Shown here in pieces: positions 23,108 through 36,179 of a DNA stretch of 64,000 nt (its first letter is position 1; every line of letters begins with the position of its first letter). The position numbers and the translations under genes are program-made. Below the pieces are notes generated by a model that did no database searches, was not told where the DNA came from, and saw only the letters and a list, made by a program, of their open reading frames with translations. The stretch is from Theropithecus gelada (Eukaryota > Chordata > Mammalia > Primates > Cercopithecidae), in assembly GCF_003255815.1 (NCBI RefSeq), contig NC_037677.1:105251821-105315820 (forward strand). The letters run 5' to 3'.

Positions 23108-24667
23108 TGTACTCTAAACTCTTAGCTCTACCTCACTTCCCATCATATTTATCCTTCTTAAACCCTTCGCTGAACCATTCTATTTCTGACTTAGTCTTAA
23201 TTCCTGAGGACATGGTGATATATAATACTTCACTTTTGCAAAACTGCACATAATTCTTTTTATTTCTGTAGATGAATAATTTTACTACTGTTTATGTAAC
23301 AGTATATCACCAGGAACAACATATTTTAATGACCCTTTACACTAAACACAGTGAGATGCCTGATTGAGAAATAAAAATGGTTCTACTCTCTCCTTTATGC
23401 CTGCATAAATTGGACAGCTTATTGTATGTAACAATATACCATCTTATTATAAATAAGAAATGCTTTTTACAAGAGAAAAAGTTGTTATAAGGTAATCTTA
23501 ACACGTTTCTATTACTTCAAAGTTTTATTTTTAGGTTTATGTTTGATGACTTTTGATGTAATGACATATTTTACTCTTTAATGTTTATATCCTTTAAGCA
23601 ATTTTTAAAAATTGAGAATTAATTTGCTTTAAGGAAAATGTGAATGAAAGTTTAAGTTCCCACTTAATGAAAAATACTACCATGCAGAGATGAGAAGCCA
23701 AATATACACATACTAGGTTTTCCTTAAATATGTTCAAAGGAGATTACAATTTTCTGAAGCATGCCTTTCTTCTTCCTATATCTTGTTTATAAATATAGTA
23801 TATGTTTAGATTTATTCCTTCTTTGTTCCTGTAGCTCCACTACTGATAATTCCTTACTGCTTTTCTGTGCTTGTTCTTACCTGTTCTTTCCCAATTTGTA
23901 AACAGATATGGTTAAAATGTTTGTACTTGCTTCAAATAAAGATATTAAAACCAAAAGAATACCTTCTGTGTCAATAATTATTTTCTCTCATTTCAAAATA
24001 AATATACTCTGTTTTATAATTCGGAGGGTAAATTCTGAAAATTATATTTTTCTTAATTCAGGTAGCTTCCTGTTCAGTTCCCACAAGATCAGTATAGGAA
24101 GACATCACTTGATTCTTCCATTTACTTGCTATTGCTGGCAATATTAAAAGGCTGTCACCAAGTAATGACCTGTCTCCACGCATCAGTAGCTGGTTGTATA
24201 TCTAGCTGCATTTAGCACTACTAGAACCAATTTCAGGGTGCACATTCAGAGATAGCATTACCAGTTGGGCAGTGCTATCTCCTCAGTGGCCCCAACTCTG
24301 TGATGATCCTCTTCCTAGTTTTTGAGTTATCAATATTATTATTGTGGTGACTTTAACTTAAACGTTTCAGCCCCATATCTGTGAAACTCTCCTTCAAAGT
24401 CTGGAATGTCAGAAACAGCTTGGATGTGCATTTTCCACAAATGTCTGAGCCCTGAATCCTCTGAGTATGTGGGTATTATCTAATAACCACAGCCTTTTCT
24501 GTTGGTTTCACAGCCCTAAGAGTGGTCGATGCCTCTGCAGTTATGGCCTCTGTATTACCTCAGTTTTCCTTTTGCTCTTTCAATCCTTTAACAATTATTT
24601 AACCAATTCATTAAATACTTTCTACTAAAATACGTAGCATGACTTCTGTTTAACTGACTGTAGTCTG
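23108..24667. other. Unique AT-rich DNA
   Basis: About 1.5 kb without a repeat I can name. The 79-codon plus frame at 23908-24147 is Ile/Phe/Lys/Ser-rich and has no motif. Confidence 0.4.
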
Positions 24668-27660
24668 ATTTATTTTATTTTATTTTACTTTAAGTTCTGG
24701 AATACATGTGTAGAATGTACAGGTATGTTACATAGGTATACATGTGCCATGGTAGTTTGCCACACCTATCAACTTGTCATCTAGATTTTAAGCCCCAGAT
24801 GCACTAGGTATTCGTCCTAATGCCCTCCCTCAACTGGTCCCCCATCCCCCCGACAGGTCCCAGTGTGTGATGGCCCCCTCCCTGTGTCCATGTGTTTTCA
24901 TTGTTCAACCCTCACTTATGAGTGAGAACGTGCAGTGTCTGGTTTTCTGTTACTGTGTTAGTTTGCTGAGAATGATGGCTTCCAGCTTCATCCATGTCCC
25001 TGCAAATGACATGAATTCATTCCTTTTTATGGCTGCATAGTATTCCATGGTGTATAAGTGCCACATTTTCTTTATCCAGTCAATCATTGATGAGCATTTG
25101 GGTTGGTTCCAAGTCTTTGCTATTGTGAATAGTGCCACAATAAACACATGTGTGCATGTGTCTTTATGGTAGCATGATTTATAATTATTTGAGTATATAC
25201 CCATTAATGAGATTGAGTCAAATGGCATTCCTGGTTCTAGATCCTCGAGGAATCGCCACACTGTCTTCTACAATGGTTGAACTAATTTATACTCCCACCA
25301 ACAGTGTAAAAGTTTTCCTATTTCTCCACAGCCTCACCAGCATCTGTTGTTTCCAGATGTTTTAATGATCTCCATTCTAACTGGAGTGAGATGGTATCTC
25401 ATTGTGGTTTTGATTTGCCATTCTCTAATGACCAGTGATGATGAGCTTTTCTTCATATTTTGTGGGTTGCATAAATATCTTCTTTTGAGAAGTGTCTGTT
25501 CATATGCTTCACCCACTTTTTGCTGGGGTTGTTTTTTCCTCATAAATTTGCTTAAGTTCCTTGTAGATTCTGGATGTTAGACCTTTGTCAGATGGATAGA
25601 TTGAAATACCTTCTCCCATTCTGTAGGTTGCCTTTTCACTCTGATGATAATTCATTTTGCTGTGCAGAAGCTCTTTAGTGTAATTCAATCCCATTGGTCA
25701 ATTTTGACTTTTGTTACGATGGCTTTTGGTGTTTTAGTCATGAAGTCTTTGCCCATGCCTATGTACTGAATGGTATTTCGTAGGTCTTCTTTATGGATTT
25801 TTTATGGTTTTAGGTCTTACATTTAAGTCTTTAATCCATGTTGAGTTAATTTTTGTATAAGGTGTAAAAAAAGGGGTCCAGTTTCAGTTTTCTGCATAAG
25901 GCTAGCCAGTTTCCCCAGCACCATTTACTAAATAGGGAATCCTTTCCCCATTGTTTATTTTTGTCAGGTTTGTTGAAGATCAGATGGTTGCAGATGTGTG
26001 GCGTTATTTCTGAGACCTCTGTTCTGTTCCCTTGGTCTATATATCTGTTTTGGTACCAGTACCATGCTGTTTTGGTTACTGTAATCTTGTATAGTTTGAA
26101 GTCAGGTAGCGTGGGGCCTCAAGCTTTGTTCTTTTTGCTTAAGATTGTTTTCACTATAAGGGCTCTTTTTGATTCCCTATGAGATTTAAAAGTAGTTTGT
26201 TTCTAATTCTGTGAAGAAAGTAAATGGTAGCTTGATGGGGATAGCATTGAATTTATAAATTACTTTGGGCAGTATGACCATTTTCACCATATTGATCCTT
26301 CCTATCAATGAGCATGGAATATTTTTCCATTTATTTGTGTCCTCTTATTTCCTTGAGCAGTGGCTTGTAGTTCTCCTGAAAGAGGTCCTTCATGTCCCAT
26401 GTAAGTTGTATTCCCAGGTCTTTTATTCTCTTTGTAGCAATTACGAATGGAAGTTCACTCATGATTTGGCTCTCTGTTTGTCTATTATTGGTGTGTGGGA
26501 ATGCTTGTAGTTTTTGCACATTGATTTTGTATCCAGAGACTTTGCTGAAGTAGCTTATCAGCTTAAGGAGTTTTTGGGCTGAGACGATGGGGTTTTCAAA
26601 ATATACAATTATGTCATCTGCAAACAGAGACAATTTGACTTCCTCTCTTCCTATTTGAATACTATTTATTTCTTTCTCTTGCCTGATTGCCCTGGTCAGA
26701 ACTTCCAATACGATATTGAATAGGAGTGGTGGGAGGGCATCCTTGTCTTGTGCTGGTTTTCAAAGGGAATGCTTCCAGTTTTTGCCCATTCAGTATGATA
26801 TTGGCTGTGGGTTTGTCATAAATATCTCTTATTTTATTGAGGTACTTTCCATCAACACCTAGTTTATTAAGAGTTTTTAGCATGAAGCGGTGTTTAATTT
26901 TATCGAAGGCCTTTTCTGCATCTACTGAGATAATCATGTGGTTTTTGTCATTGTTTCTGTTTATGGGATGTATTATGCTTGTTGATTTGTGTATGTTAAC
27001 CCAGCCTTGCATCCCAGGGATGAAGCTCACTTGGTTGTGGTCGATAGGCTTTTTGATGTGATGTTGGATTCAGTTTGCCAGTATTTTATTAAGGATTTCT
27101 GCATTGACGCTCATCAGGACTAGTGGCCTGAAATTTTCTTTTTTGTTGTGTCTCTGTCAGGTTTTTGAATCAGGATGATGCTTGCCTCATGAAATGAATT
27201 AGGGAGGAGTCTCTCTTTTTCTATTGTTTGGAATAGTTTCAGAAGGAATGGTACCAGATCCTCTTTGTACTTCCGGTAGAATTCACCTGTAAATTCATCT
27301 GGTCCTCGGCTTTTTTTTTTTTTTTTTGGTTGGTAGGCTATTAATTACTGCTTCAATTTCAGAACTTGTTATTGGTCTATTCAGGGATTCGACTTCTTCC
27401 TGGTTTAGTCTTGGGAGGGTGTACGTGTCTAGGAATTTATCAATTTCTTCTAGATTTCCTAGCTCATTTGCATAGAATTGTTTATAGTATTCTGTGATGG
27501 TAGTTTCTATTTCTGTGGGATCATTGGTGATATCCTCTTTATCATTTTTTATTGTGTCTATTCAATTCTTCTCTCTTTTCTTCTTTATTAGTCTGGCTAG
27601 TTAGTGGTCTATGTATTTTGTTAATCTTCTCAAAAAGCCAGATCCTGGATTCATTGATTT
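24668..27660 (-). mobile_element. Primate L1 (L1P), antisense, 5'-truncated
   Basis: A 3-kb L1 copy read on the minus strand. The 3' UTR is at 24668-24960. ORF2 then runs back to about 27660, so ORF1 and the endonuclease domain are missing. Conserved reverse transcriptase landmarks remain: an '[10 protein letters not shown]' block near 26900-26930, an 'RQGCP' block near 26720 and the FADD catalytic motif near 26620. The ORF2 C-terminus ('YAAIKRNEF') is at about 25020. Stops and frameshifts split it into frames at 24950-25261, 25334-25543, 25509-25694, 26331-26708 and 26662-27030. It cannot be active. Confidence 0.96.
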
Positions 27661-27810
27661 TCCAAACAATACCATAGATCCACACCATAGAATAGATTCA
27701 TGATTAATTAAACCATCACTTTTATTCAATTGAGATAAAGGATTTATCTAAGCGAGAACATAGGAGAAGCATGTGGTCTGCTGCAAATGACCATTAAGAA
27801 TCTCTGGGTT
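27661..27810. other. Spacer between two head-to-head L1 copies
   Basis: About 150 bases that I do not recognise as L1, lying between the 5' truncation points of two opposite L1 copies. Confidence 0.6.
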
Positions 27811-29080
27811 CTCCCTATTGAATAAATGCTGCTGAACTAACTGGCTAGTCATATGCAGAATATTGAAACTAGACCCTCTCCTTACACCATAAACAAAAAT
27901 CAACTCAAGATGGATTAAAGACTTAACTGTCAAACTCAAAACTGTAAAAACCCTGAAAGACAACCTAGGCAATACCATCATGTACATAGGAATGGGCAAA
28001 GATTTAATGACAAAGAGGCCAAAAGCAATTATAACAAAAGCACAAATTAACAAGTGGGATCTAACTAAACTTAAGTACTTCTTTACAGCAAAAGAAACTA
28101 TCAACAAAGTAAACAGACAACCTACAATATGGGATAAAATATTTCCAAACTATGTATCTGACTTAAGTCTGATATCCAGCATCTATAGGAATTTAAACAA
28201 ACTTACAAGAGAACACAAACAACTCCATTAAAATGTGAGCAAACAACATGAACAGAAACTTTTCAAAAGAAGACATGCACGTGGCCAAGAGTCATATGAA
28301 AAAGCTCGATATCACTGATCATTAGAGAAATGCAAAGTGAAACCACAATGAGATACCAGCTCACACCAGTCAGAATGGCTAGTATTATAATGCAAAGTCA
28401 AATAATAACAGATGTTGGTGATGTTGTGGAGAAAAGGAAACACTTATAGACTGTTGGAGGGACTATAAATTAATTCAATTATTGTGGAAAGCAGTATGAC
28501 AATTCCTCAAACAGCTAAAAGCATAACCACAAATCGACCCAGTAATCCCATTACTAAGTATATACCCAGAGGAATATCAACCATTCTACCATAAAGATAT
28601 ATGCATGTGAATGTTTACTGCAGAATTATTCACAATAGCAAAGACATGGAATAAGCCTAAATGCCCATGAATGACAGATTGAAATAAAGAAATGTGGCAC
28701 ATATACACCATGGAATACCATGCAGCAATAAAAAAGAATGATATCATGTCTTTTGCGGGAGCATGGATGGAGCTGGAGGCTATTATCTTTAGGAAACTAA
28801 CATAAAAACAGAAAATCAAATACTGCCATGTTTTCACTTATAAATGAGAGCTAAAGGATGAGAACTTATGAACACAAAGAAGGAAACAACATATACTAGA
28901 GTCTACTGAGGGTGGAGGGTGGGAGAAAGGAGAGCAGTAGAAAAGATAACTATCAGGTACTGGGCTTAATACCTGGGTGATGAAATGATCTGTACAACAA
29001 ACCCTCGTGGCACGAGTTTACATATGTAAAAACCCTTCACGTGTACCCCTTGAACCTAAAATAAAAGTTGAAAAAAAAAA
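27811..29080 (+). mobile_element. Primate L1 (L1P) 3' part, sense
   Basis: Starts in ORF2 ('ctccctattgaataaatgctgctgaactaactggctagtcat') and runs through the C-terminal coding part and 3' UTR to 'aaataaaagttgaaaaaaaaaa'. The 83-codon frame at 27980-28231 carries ORF2 words such as '[18 protein letters not shown]'. It is opposite in orientation to the L1 at 24668-27660 and covers the same 3' region, so the two form a large inverted repeat. Confidence 0.95.
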
Positions 29081-29494
29081 CCCACAACAGAATGTATGTG
29101 TGTATGTGCATGTGTGTATGTCTGTAAAGGCTAGTAATATATGTGTCTTATATACTGTAGTGCTAACATAAATAAAGTGAAAAGTCAAGGGCTTAAAATT
29201 TCAGCTGAAGTTGCATTAAAAAGAAAACAAAAAAGGACTTTTGGTTTCACCAACATTGGATAGCTCTCATTACTTCCAGGTCCCCGTTCTTACATCTAAA
29301 AGGCCACAAATAGCACAATAACAAGCAGAAGAATACTCTGAAAGCTTGAATAAAAAGGCAGATTACCCAAATAACTCAGAACTTGAGGAATGACCTAGTG
29401 ATGTGTCCTCTTATTCCTTGTTCTGTCTCATATATCCTGGACAGGGTGCTTTAAAAGTTTCCAGCGCAGAACTGCCAACCCACACAGACAACAA
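29081..29494. other. Unassigned DNA with short (TG)n
   Basis: 29096-29125 is TG/TA-rich. The remaining sequence could belong to the upstream part of the next L1 but I cannot show it. Confidence 0.35.
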
Positions 29495-30405
29495 AATCTC
29501 CAAGAAAAGTCTTCTCAAATCAAAATAGACTTAAATAAATGGAGACACATACCATGTTCATGGATTAGAAGACTTAATGTAGTAAATATGTCAATTCTTC
29601 TCTAAATTGATCTCTAGGTTTAATTCAATTCATATGAAAATCCCAGCATTTTTGGTAGGTTTAGAGTAGCTTATTCTAAAGTCTGTGTGGAAAGATTCAG
29701 GTCCTAGGATGCTTAAAAGAATCTCTAAAAAAGGATAAAGTGATAGACTGGTATGGTTTTATATGCCTGTAGTCAGTTACTCAGGAGGCTGAGATGGAAG
29801 GATTGCTTGAGCCCAGGAGTTTGACCCTAGAATTTTGAATTTACAGTAAACTATGATTGTGCCTTTGCATCCCAACCTAGATGACAGAAAGAGATTCTGT
29901 CTCTAAAATTACTACTTCTACTACTACTACTACTAATAAAAAGGATAACATTGGAGAAATAAGAGGCATTACTAATTATTAAATTATTATATCCAATATT
30001 AAAGTCTCCCAGATAGCTATGGTAATCAAGGAAGTGTCCAGAGGGTGGCCTTTTCGTAGAAGTATAGACAAATAGATTAATGGAACAGAAGAAAAAACCG
30101 TAATATACTCACATCCAAGAAGGTCCAATTAGATTTTGATGAAAGCACAAAAGGCATTTAATAGAGGAAGGACAGTCTTCTTAACAAATGATGTTGAAAC
30201 AATGGGACATGAACAGGCTGAAAATACAAACCTAACTTAAACCTCATATCTTAAATAAGAATAACTCAAAATGAAACAGGCTTAAATGAAATATTATAAT
30301 ACTTTTAGAAAACAATCACGGAGAAAATCCATGGGATCTCAGCTAGAAAAATCATTCTTAGACATGACAACAAAAGCATAGCTTATAAAAGGAAAAAGTG
30401 ATAAA
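29495..30405 (+). mobile_element. Old L1M ORF2, left part
   Basis: Phrases of old L1 ORF2 in order: 'gacacataccatgttcatggattagaagac', 'tgtcaattcttctctaaattgatctc', 'agctatggtaatcaaggaagtg', 'gaaaggcagtc'-like 'gaaggacagtcttcttaacaaatgatgttg' and 'ggagaaaatccatggg'. It is interrupted at 29739-29937 by an Alu monomer and continues after 31438. All coding capacity is lost. Confidence 0.88.
29739..29937 (+). mobile_element. Alu right-monomer-like (FRAM or partial AluJ) with CTA tail
   Basis: Contains 'gcctgtagtcagttactcaggaggctgagatggaaggattgcttgagcccagg' and 'tatgattgtgcctttgcatcccaacctagatgacag', the Alu monomer order. It ends in a (cta)n tail. The target-site duplication AAAAAGGATAA is at 29728-29738 and 29938-29948. 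Confidence 0.85.
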
Positions 30406-31437
30406 ATAACATACTTTAAATATCCTGTGCAGAATAATTTTAATTAACATGTGGAGATACTCTACCATCAGGGAGGTTGAATGTAACTCTTCACTCCTTA
30501 AGTGCAGGCTGCACATAGTGACTTCCTTTGTGAGACAGGAGAGTAACATTATAATAGGGAAACCCAATAAACGCCAACTCAGCTTGATGACTAAGGTTCA
30601 TATTGACTTTGGTAAGCCATACTGATCATATTTACTCATGATATGATGTGATATGAAAACAACACTTTATTTCTGTGTTCTTCCCCTCCAAAACACACAA
30701 ACATAACATAAGATGCAAAGAAACACGTCAAATCTCAATTAAGGGATCATAATACCTGACTAGAATTCTTCAAACTACCATAGTCATCAAAAACAGGAAA
30801 AGTCTGGCTGGGGTGCAGTGGGTCATGCCAGTAATCCCAGCATTTGGTAGCACAAGACAAGTGGATCACTTGAACCCAGGAGTTCAAGAGCAGCCTGGGC
30901 AATATAGTGAGACCCCCATCTCTGCAAAAATATAAAAATTAGCAGAGCATGGTGGTGTGAATCTGTATTTCCAGGTATTCAGGAGGTTAAGGTGGGAGGA
31001 TCACTTGAACCCTGGAGGCAGAGGTTGCAGTGAACCAACAATGCCACTGCACTTTAGCCTGGGTGACAGATAGAGACTCTTTCTCAAATAAAGAAATTAA
31101 TTAGTTAATTAAATACAACAACAAGGAAAGTCTAACTATCACAGTCAACAAGAAGCTAAAGAGACATGAGTACAAAATAAAATGTGGCATCAGAATGGAT
31201 TCTCGAAGAGAAAAAGGACATAAAGTAAATACTAAGGACATTTGAATAGAGTACAAGTGCCAGTTGATAATAATGAATTAATATGCATTCATTAATTACA
31301 ACAAATATACTATAGTAAACTGAGGTGTCAATATCAGGGGAGAAATGGGTACAGAAAATATGTACCACTATTACAATTTTCCTCTGAACTCAAAGCTGTT
31401 CTAAATTTTTTAATGTTTATTAAATGAAAAAAAAAAT
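30406..31437 (+). mobile_element. LINE 3'-end fragment inserted into the L1M
   Basis: L1-like 3'-UTR phrases: 'gacttcctttgtgagacag', 'catatttactcatgatatgatgtgatatg', 'acatgagtacaaaataaaatgtggcatcagaatgg', 'aagtaaatactaagga' and a tail 'ctgaactcaaagctgttctaaa...aaaaaaaaa'. It interrupts ORF2 of the surrounding old L1. ATAACA occurs at both edges (about 30397-30402 and 31437-31442), consistent with a target-site duplication. It is split by an AluJ. Confidence 0.65.
30806..31120 (+). mobile_element. AluJ-type SINE
   Basis: A diverged full-length Alu ('ggctggggtgcagtgggtcatgcc', 'gagcagcctgggcaatatagtgagaccccc', 'aggtattcaggaggttaaggtgggaggatcacttgaa'). The flanks 'acaggaaaagtct' (30793-30805) and 'acaaggaaagtct' (31121-31133) are a diverged target-site duplication. 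Confidence 0.93.
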
Positions 31438-32425
<988 letters not shown>

Positions 32426-32462
32426 CTTATATTGTGGTCCTAAAACAACTCTTTTTCTTTCT

Positions 32463-32761
32463 TTTTTTTTTTTATTTTTTTAAATCAGGTCGCACTTTGT
32501 CACCCAGGCTGGAGTGCAATGGCATGATCTCGGCTCAGTGAAGCCTCGATCTCCCAGGTTCAAGTGGTCTCTCATCTCAGCCTCCTGAGTAGCTGGGACT
32601 ACAGGCGTGCACCACCATGCACAACTCGTTTTTGTGTCTTTTGTAGAGACAGGGTTTCACCATGTTGCCCAGGATGGTCTCAAACTCCTGAACTGAAGCA
32701 ATCCACCTGCCCTGTCTTTCCAAAGTCCTAGGATTACAGGTGTGAGCCACCATGCCCAGCC
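32463..32761 (-). mobile_element. AluJ-type SINE, antisense
   Basis: A T-rich start, then antisense Alu with AluJ-like words ('cccaggatggtctcaaactcctgaactgaagcaatccacctgcc') to 'gccaccatgcccagcc'. It is inverted relative to the two Alus upstream. Confidence 0.94.
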
Positions 32762-33560
32762 TGAAAATCACACTTAATATTTAATTGTGCTGTTTGCAGT
32801 ACTACAATATAAAATAATTTACAGTTTCGTCAACATTTTCTTGTGTCTCTACCCTAAATATGACATTCATGTACATTTCAGATTTAACTTCTTTCTCATC
32901 CAATTAGTTGCCAAACTCTATTATTAATCAGTCCCTACTATATTCTTGACATAAGTCTTTTGCAAATACTGCTGAACCATGCTTTACTTATATTTTTTCT
33001 GATGTTTTAATTGTCAATTAATTGTTCTACTAATGCCTTTCTTCCCTTTTACTTTTACCTATATTTATCAATGAAAATCTACCCAAACTCCCTAGAGGGT
33101 CTACACATTCTGGGCCATAAAAAATATCAACATAGACAAAGACCCAGCTAAAAGATAGTACTATAGGGTGTCATAAAGGCTATCTGGCTTATAACACTTC
33201 TATTTCTGAAGGAGTGAAAACCTCTAAGTAAACAGAAACGTACAACACAGTCGTCTCATTGTTTTGTGTGGAAAAGTCGTTATCTCTAGAGTTAATAGTA
33301 TAGCATTAATCCTAGTGAATATTATATTTACAGTGCTATTATACATATAACATAAATATTTCTGAGCTAAATAATAATTGCCTCTTCCCTCTGGCCTCTG
33401 ATATTGAATATATGCATTCTCTGCTTCACTGGCCCATACTGATGGTATCGTCAAGCATCTTGATTTGGTAAAAGAGCTGGAAGCAGAGACAGCTTGATGT
33501 CGATTTGCTGTTAATGAAGAAAGTGTGCAGGCTAGACTGACCTCTACTTACCCAGAGTCC
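32762..33560. other. Unique non-coding DNA
   Basis: No repeat or gene recognised. Confidence 0.4.
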
Positions 33561-34040
33561 ATTTTAATTTAGAAAAATGCAGTCAGGTTGGAATGGAAAG
33601 AAACAATACGACTTGTTAATTTCCATTTTTCTATCCTGGGTAGGGAATAAAGAAGTAAATGGAGCTGCTGGTTCATCACAAAGTGCCACTCTGCCTTACG
33701 CTGATGTGGAGGCATTGGATATTGAAATTTATAGCACTGTAGGCACTGCCCTCTGCTCTGGAAGAGGTCACCTTTATTGTGTTTTTATTATTGGGTTGTT
33801 TTACATGTCCAGCCTGCTCAATTTGAGAAAACTCTATATCGCATTGAGAGGAGACTTGCATTACACATGGGCAGGCAGCCCAGAGCACGAATTGTATAAA
33901 TATCATTGTATTTCAAAAATAAATCTTTCTCATGTTTTTCCCTTGCTTTCTTGCTCTTGTGCTTTTTCCTTGCCCCTTGAATTAATTTTTCCCATAAACT
34001 CACAGAAGCCAGCTGAAATTACAGAGGCAGGTTAGGAACC
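33561..34040. other. Unique low-stop region with the longest open frame of the window
   Basis: A 152-codon plus frame (33577-34035) overlaps minus frames of 76 and 61 codons, so stop codons are scarce on both strands. The predicted protein has no recognised domain, one weak hydrophobic stretch (about residues 67-80, 'YCVFIIGLFYMSSLL') and low-complexity Ser/Leu near the end. There is no Kozak-like evidence or neighbouring exon. I treat it as non-coding, possibly conserved or transcribed. Confidence 0.4.
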
Positions 34041-34185
34041 TGACAAATCTTAAATATTCCCTTTGGGTGTTCCGCTCACAAACCTGTCACAGATGTTGTT
34101 CTTTGCCTGGGGGCACATGTTTCTTGCAGTCTCCAAGAGCACGCTATGTTTTGTAGGCACACAGAAACACACACTTCCCGTGTGC
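34041..34185. other. Unique non-coding DNA
   Basis: No feature recognised. Confidence 0.4.
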
Positions 34186-34189
34186 AGTA

Positions 34190-34410
34190 TATGTAGTGAT
34201 TAACAGACTTTGAAGTCAAAATCATCTAGAATAAAATTTCTACTTCCTCACTCGACCAGCTTACCTAACCTCATAACAGTCATACAAGCCTCCACTTTTC
34301 TCACCTGTAAATTCTAAAATGTCCCAGAGGGAATACGATACAGGTAAGATAATATAATGAATGTTAATAAATTATCACAATGACTAGACCTACAGTATAT
34401 GCTAGATAGA
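34190..34410 (+). repeat. MIR SINE remnant
   Basis: Sense MIR order: 'gtagtgattaacagactttgaagtcaaa', 'cttcctcactcgaccagcttacctaacctcataacag', 'ttttctcacctgtaaattc' and 'taatgaatgttaataaa'. Confidence 0.72.
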
Positions 34411-35249
34411 ATATTTTAAAGATAGTCTCAGGGCTAGAACAGGCTTTAAGAATAATCTGTTTATAATATTCTTCTAAGCACTCTGATTTGAAATGGGGAC
34501 ATCTGGATGAACTCAGAAAAAGCTAAGGATCTCTAATCTCTAGCTTCTCATTACCTATTCCCATCTCACTATGTCTAATGTTAAAATCCATTTTGGAATA
34601 TCACCACCAAATGCTGCTTTAAACTCTATTTACAAATCGCCACTGGAAGAAACTTTTCACCTGTTGGAGGAGGCTTGTCCATACTGAACAGTTTTGAGAA
34701 TGCATCCTCATATCTAACCAAATCTGGACCCAGTATATCCCAATCACTGATGCTAATTTTACCACTGAGTTTAGAAGGAACAAATTTAATTTCTCTTCCC
34801 ATTTTGCTGCTCTATGGAAATTTGAAAACACCTTCCATAACCTCCCTAGACTTCTGTGCTCTAAGATTATTGTATAATCAAAGTGCCAATCCAGGAAACC
34901 CAACGTTTTTTAATCTACCCAGTCGAAATGCTCTTGCCAAATACTTCTTCATCTAGAGTCTCAGTTGTCCCTGTCCTTTCTGTTCTCTACCAAGTAATCC
35001 TCTTTGGAATTTTCCCTTTCCATGTTCTAATTACTCCTTTCCTTGGCAAGTAAAGACCTATGTTAATTTGGGAGGGAATGGGGCATTTTTGTAGCTGTCT
35101 AGGCTGCTATAAAAGAACTTTCACATTTTTCATCTATTTTCTATCTCCTTAATCATAATGTAAGGTATTAAAGACAAGGACCATTGCTATTAACATGAGA
35201 ATCTAAGATTTTAAAGTTGGAACTGGGTGGGGGTAAAAATCATTAAGAG

Positions 35250-35350
35250 AACACTTGGCTCAAATTCCTGTTGTCATAACCATTTTACAGATTAGGCAGT
35301 TGAAGCACCAGGAGCTTAACTGACTTCCACAAATTCGTGTAATCTTGTTA
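35250..35350 (-). repeat. MIR-like remnant, antisense
   Basis: 'ttgtcataaccattttacagattaggcagttgaagcacc' followed by 'cttaactgacttcc' matches the antisense MIR order over about 70 bases. Confidence 0.5.
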
Positions 35351-36132
35351 GCCTCTGTCCCACTGTTCAAGAGCTCCTTATAACAAGATTTCCCATAAAT
35401 TTGGTACAGATCTCTCAAGCCAGAACCCAGATATTTTGTTATTTTACCTGACTAACTTTTGGGAGGTAGTATTTAAAACTCAGATTTTACATTAAAGTTA
35501 TAAATTTCTGGCTTCTTTTAAAATGTAAGATTTTTGCATTTTATATATATATATGTTTACCATGTTGCTTTTGTATTATATCGCATAATCTTGTAAGCAT
35601 GTTCATACACTATTTTTTATTTGAGCCCATCACAACACTATATAATATAGGGAACTGCTATAATAACATGTGTATATTTTAGCTATATAGAGATAAGATA
35701 ACTGAGTCCTCTAATGTGTCAGGAAGGGTAGTATGGTACAGAGATTTTAGAGTAAAGGTTCATAATAAATATTAGCCTTAAACATTTCTTGCAGAGTAGG
35801 AGGTAGAAAAGCCTGGTCTCCTGGAATCTAATACAGGGCTCCTACCATGGTAAGGCTTGCCACGCTCACTTTATCTCATGTACCTCTCTTGACTTCAGTT
35901 TCTAGATTTGCTCAAAATGAAAGCCTCACAGAGCTGCTAATGAACACTCTCTCATGGTCAAGCACTGGATAAGTTACTGAAACATCTCAACATGCTCCTC
36001 AATCCAGCTCACTCACATATTCCTGTATGAAAAAACACAAAGTGTGTCCTGTGTGCAAGGTGGCTTCTGAATCATGTACTCAAGCTGGATCCTGAGTGGA
36101 CTAAATATTTTTGCAACCTATTAAAACTGATG

Positions 36133-36179
36133 GGTGAGTGTGTGTGTGAGTGTGTGTGTGTGTGTGTATCACACACACA
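36133..36179. repeat. (TG)n microsatellite with a (CA) hairpin arm
   Basis: TGTGTGTGT (36159-36167), a 3-base loop ATC, then ACACACACA (36171-36179) form a perfect 9-bp hairpin at the end of the TG tract. Confidence 0.92.

Noticed and set aside
27661..29080. Twin-priming (5' inversion) origin of the head-to-head L1 pair
   Set aside because: Both copies contain the same 3' region and their own 3' ends, which one inverted insertion cannot produce.
34619..34956. Opposed 94- and 93-codon frames as a gene
   Set aside because: Overlap on opposite strands with no domain. The plus frame has composition typical of random AT-rich DNA.
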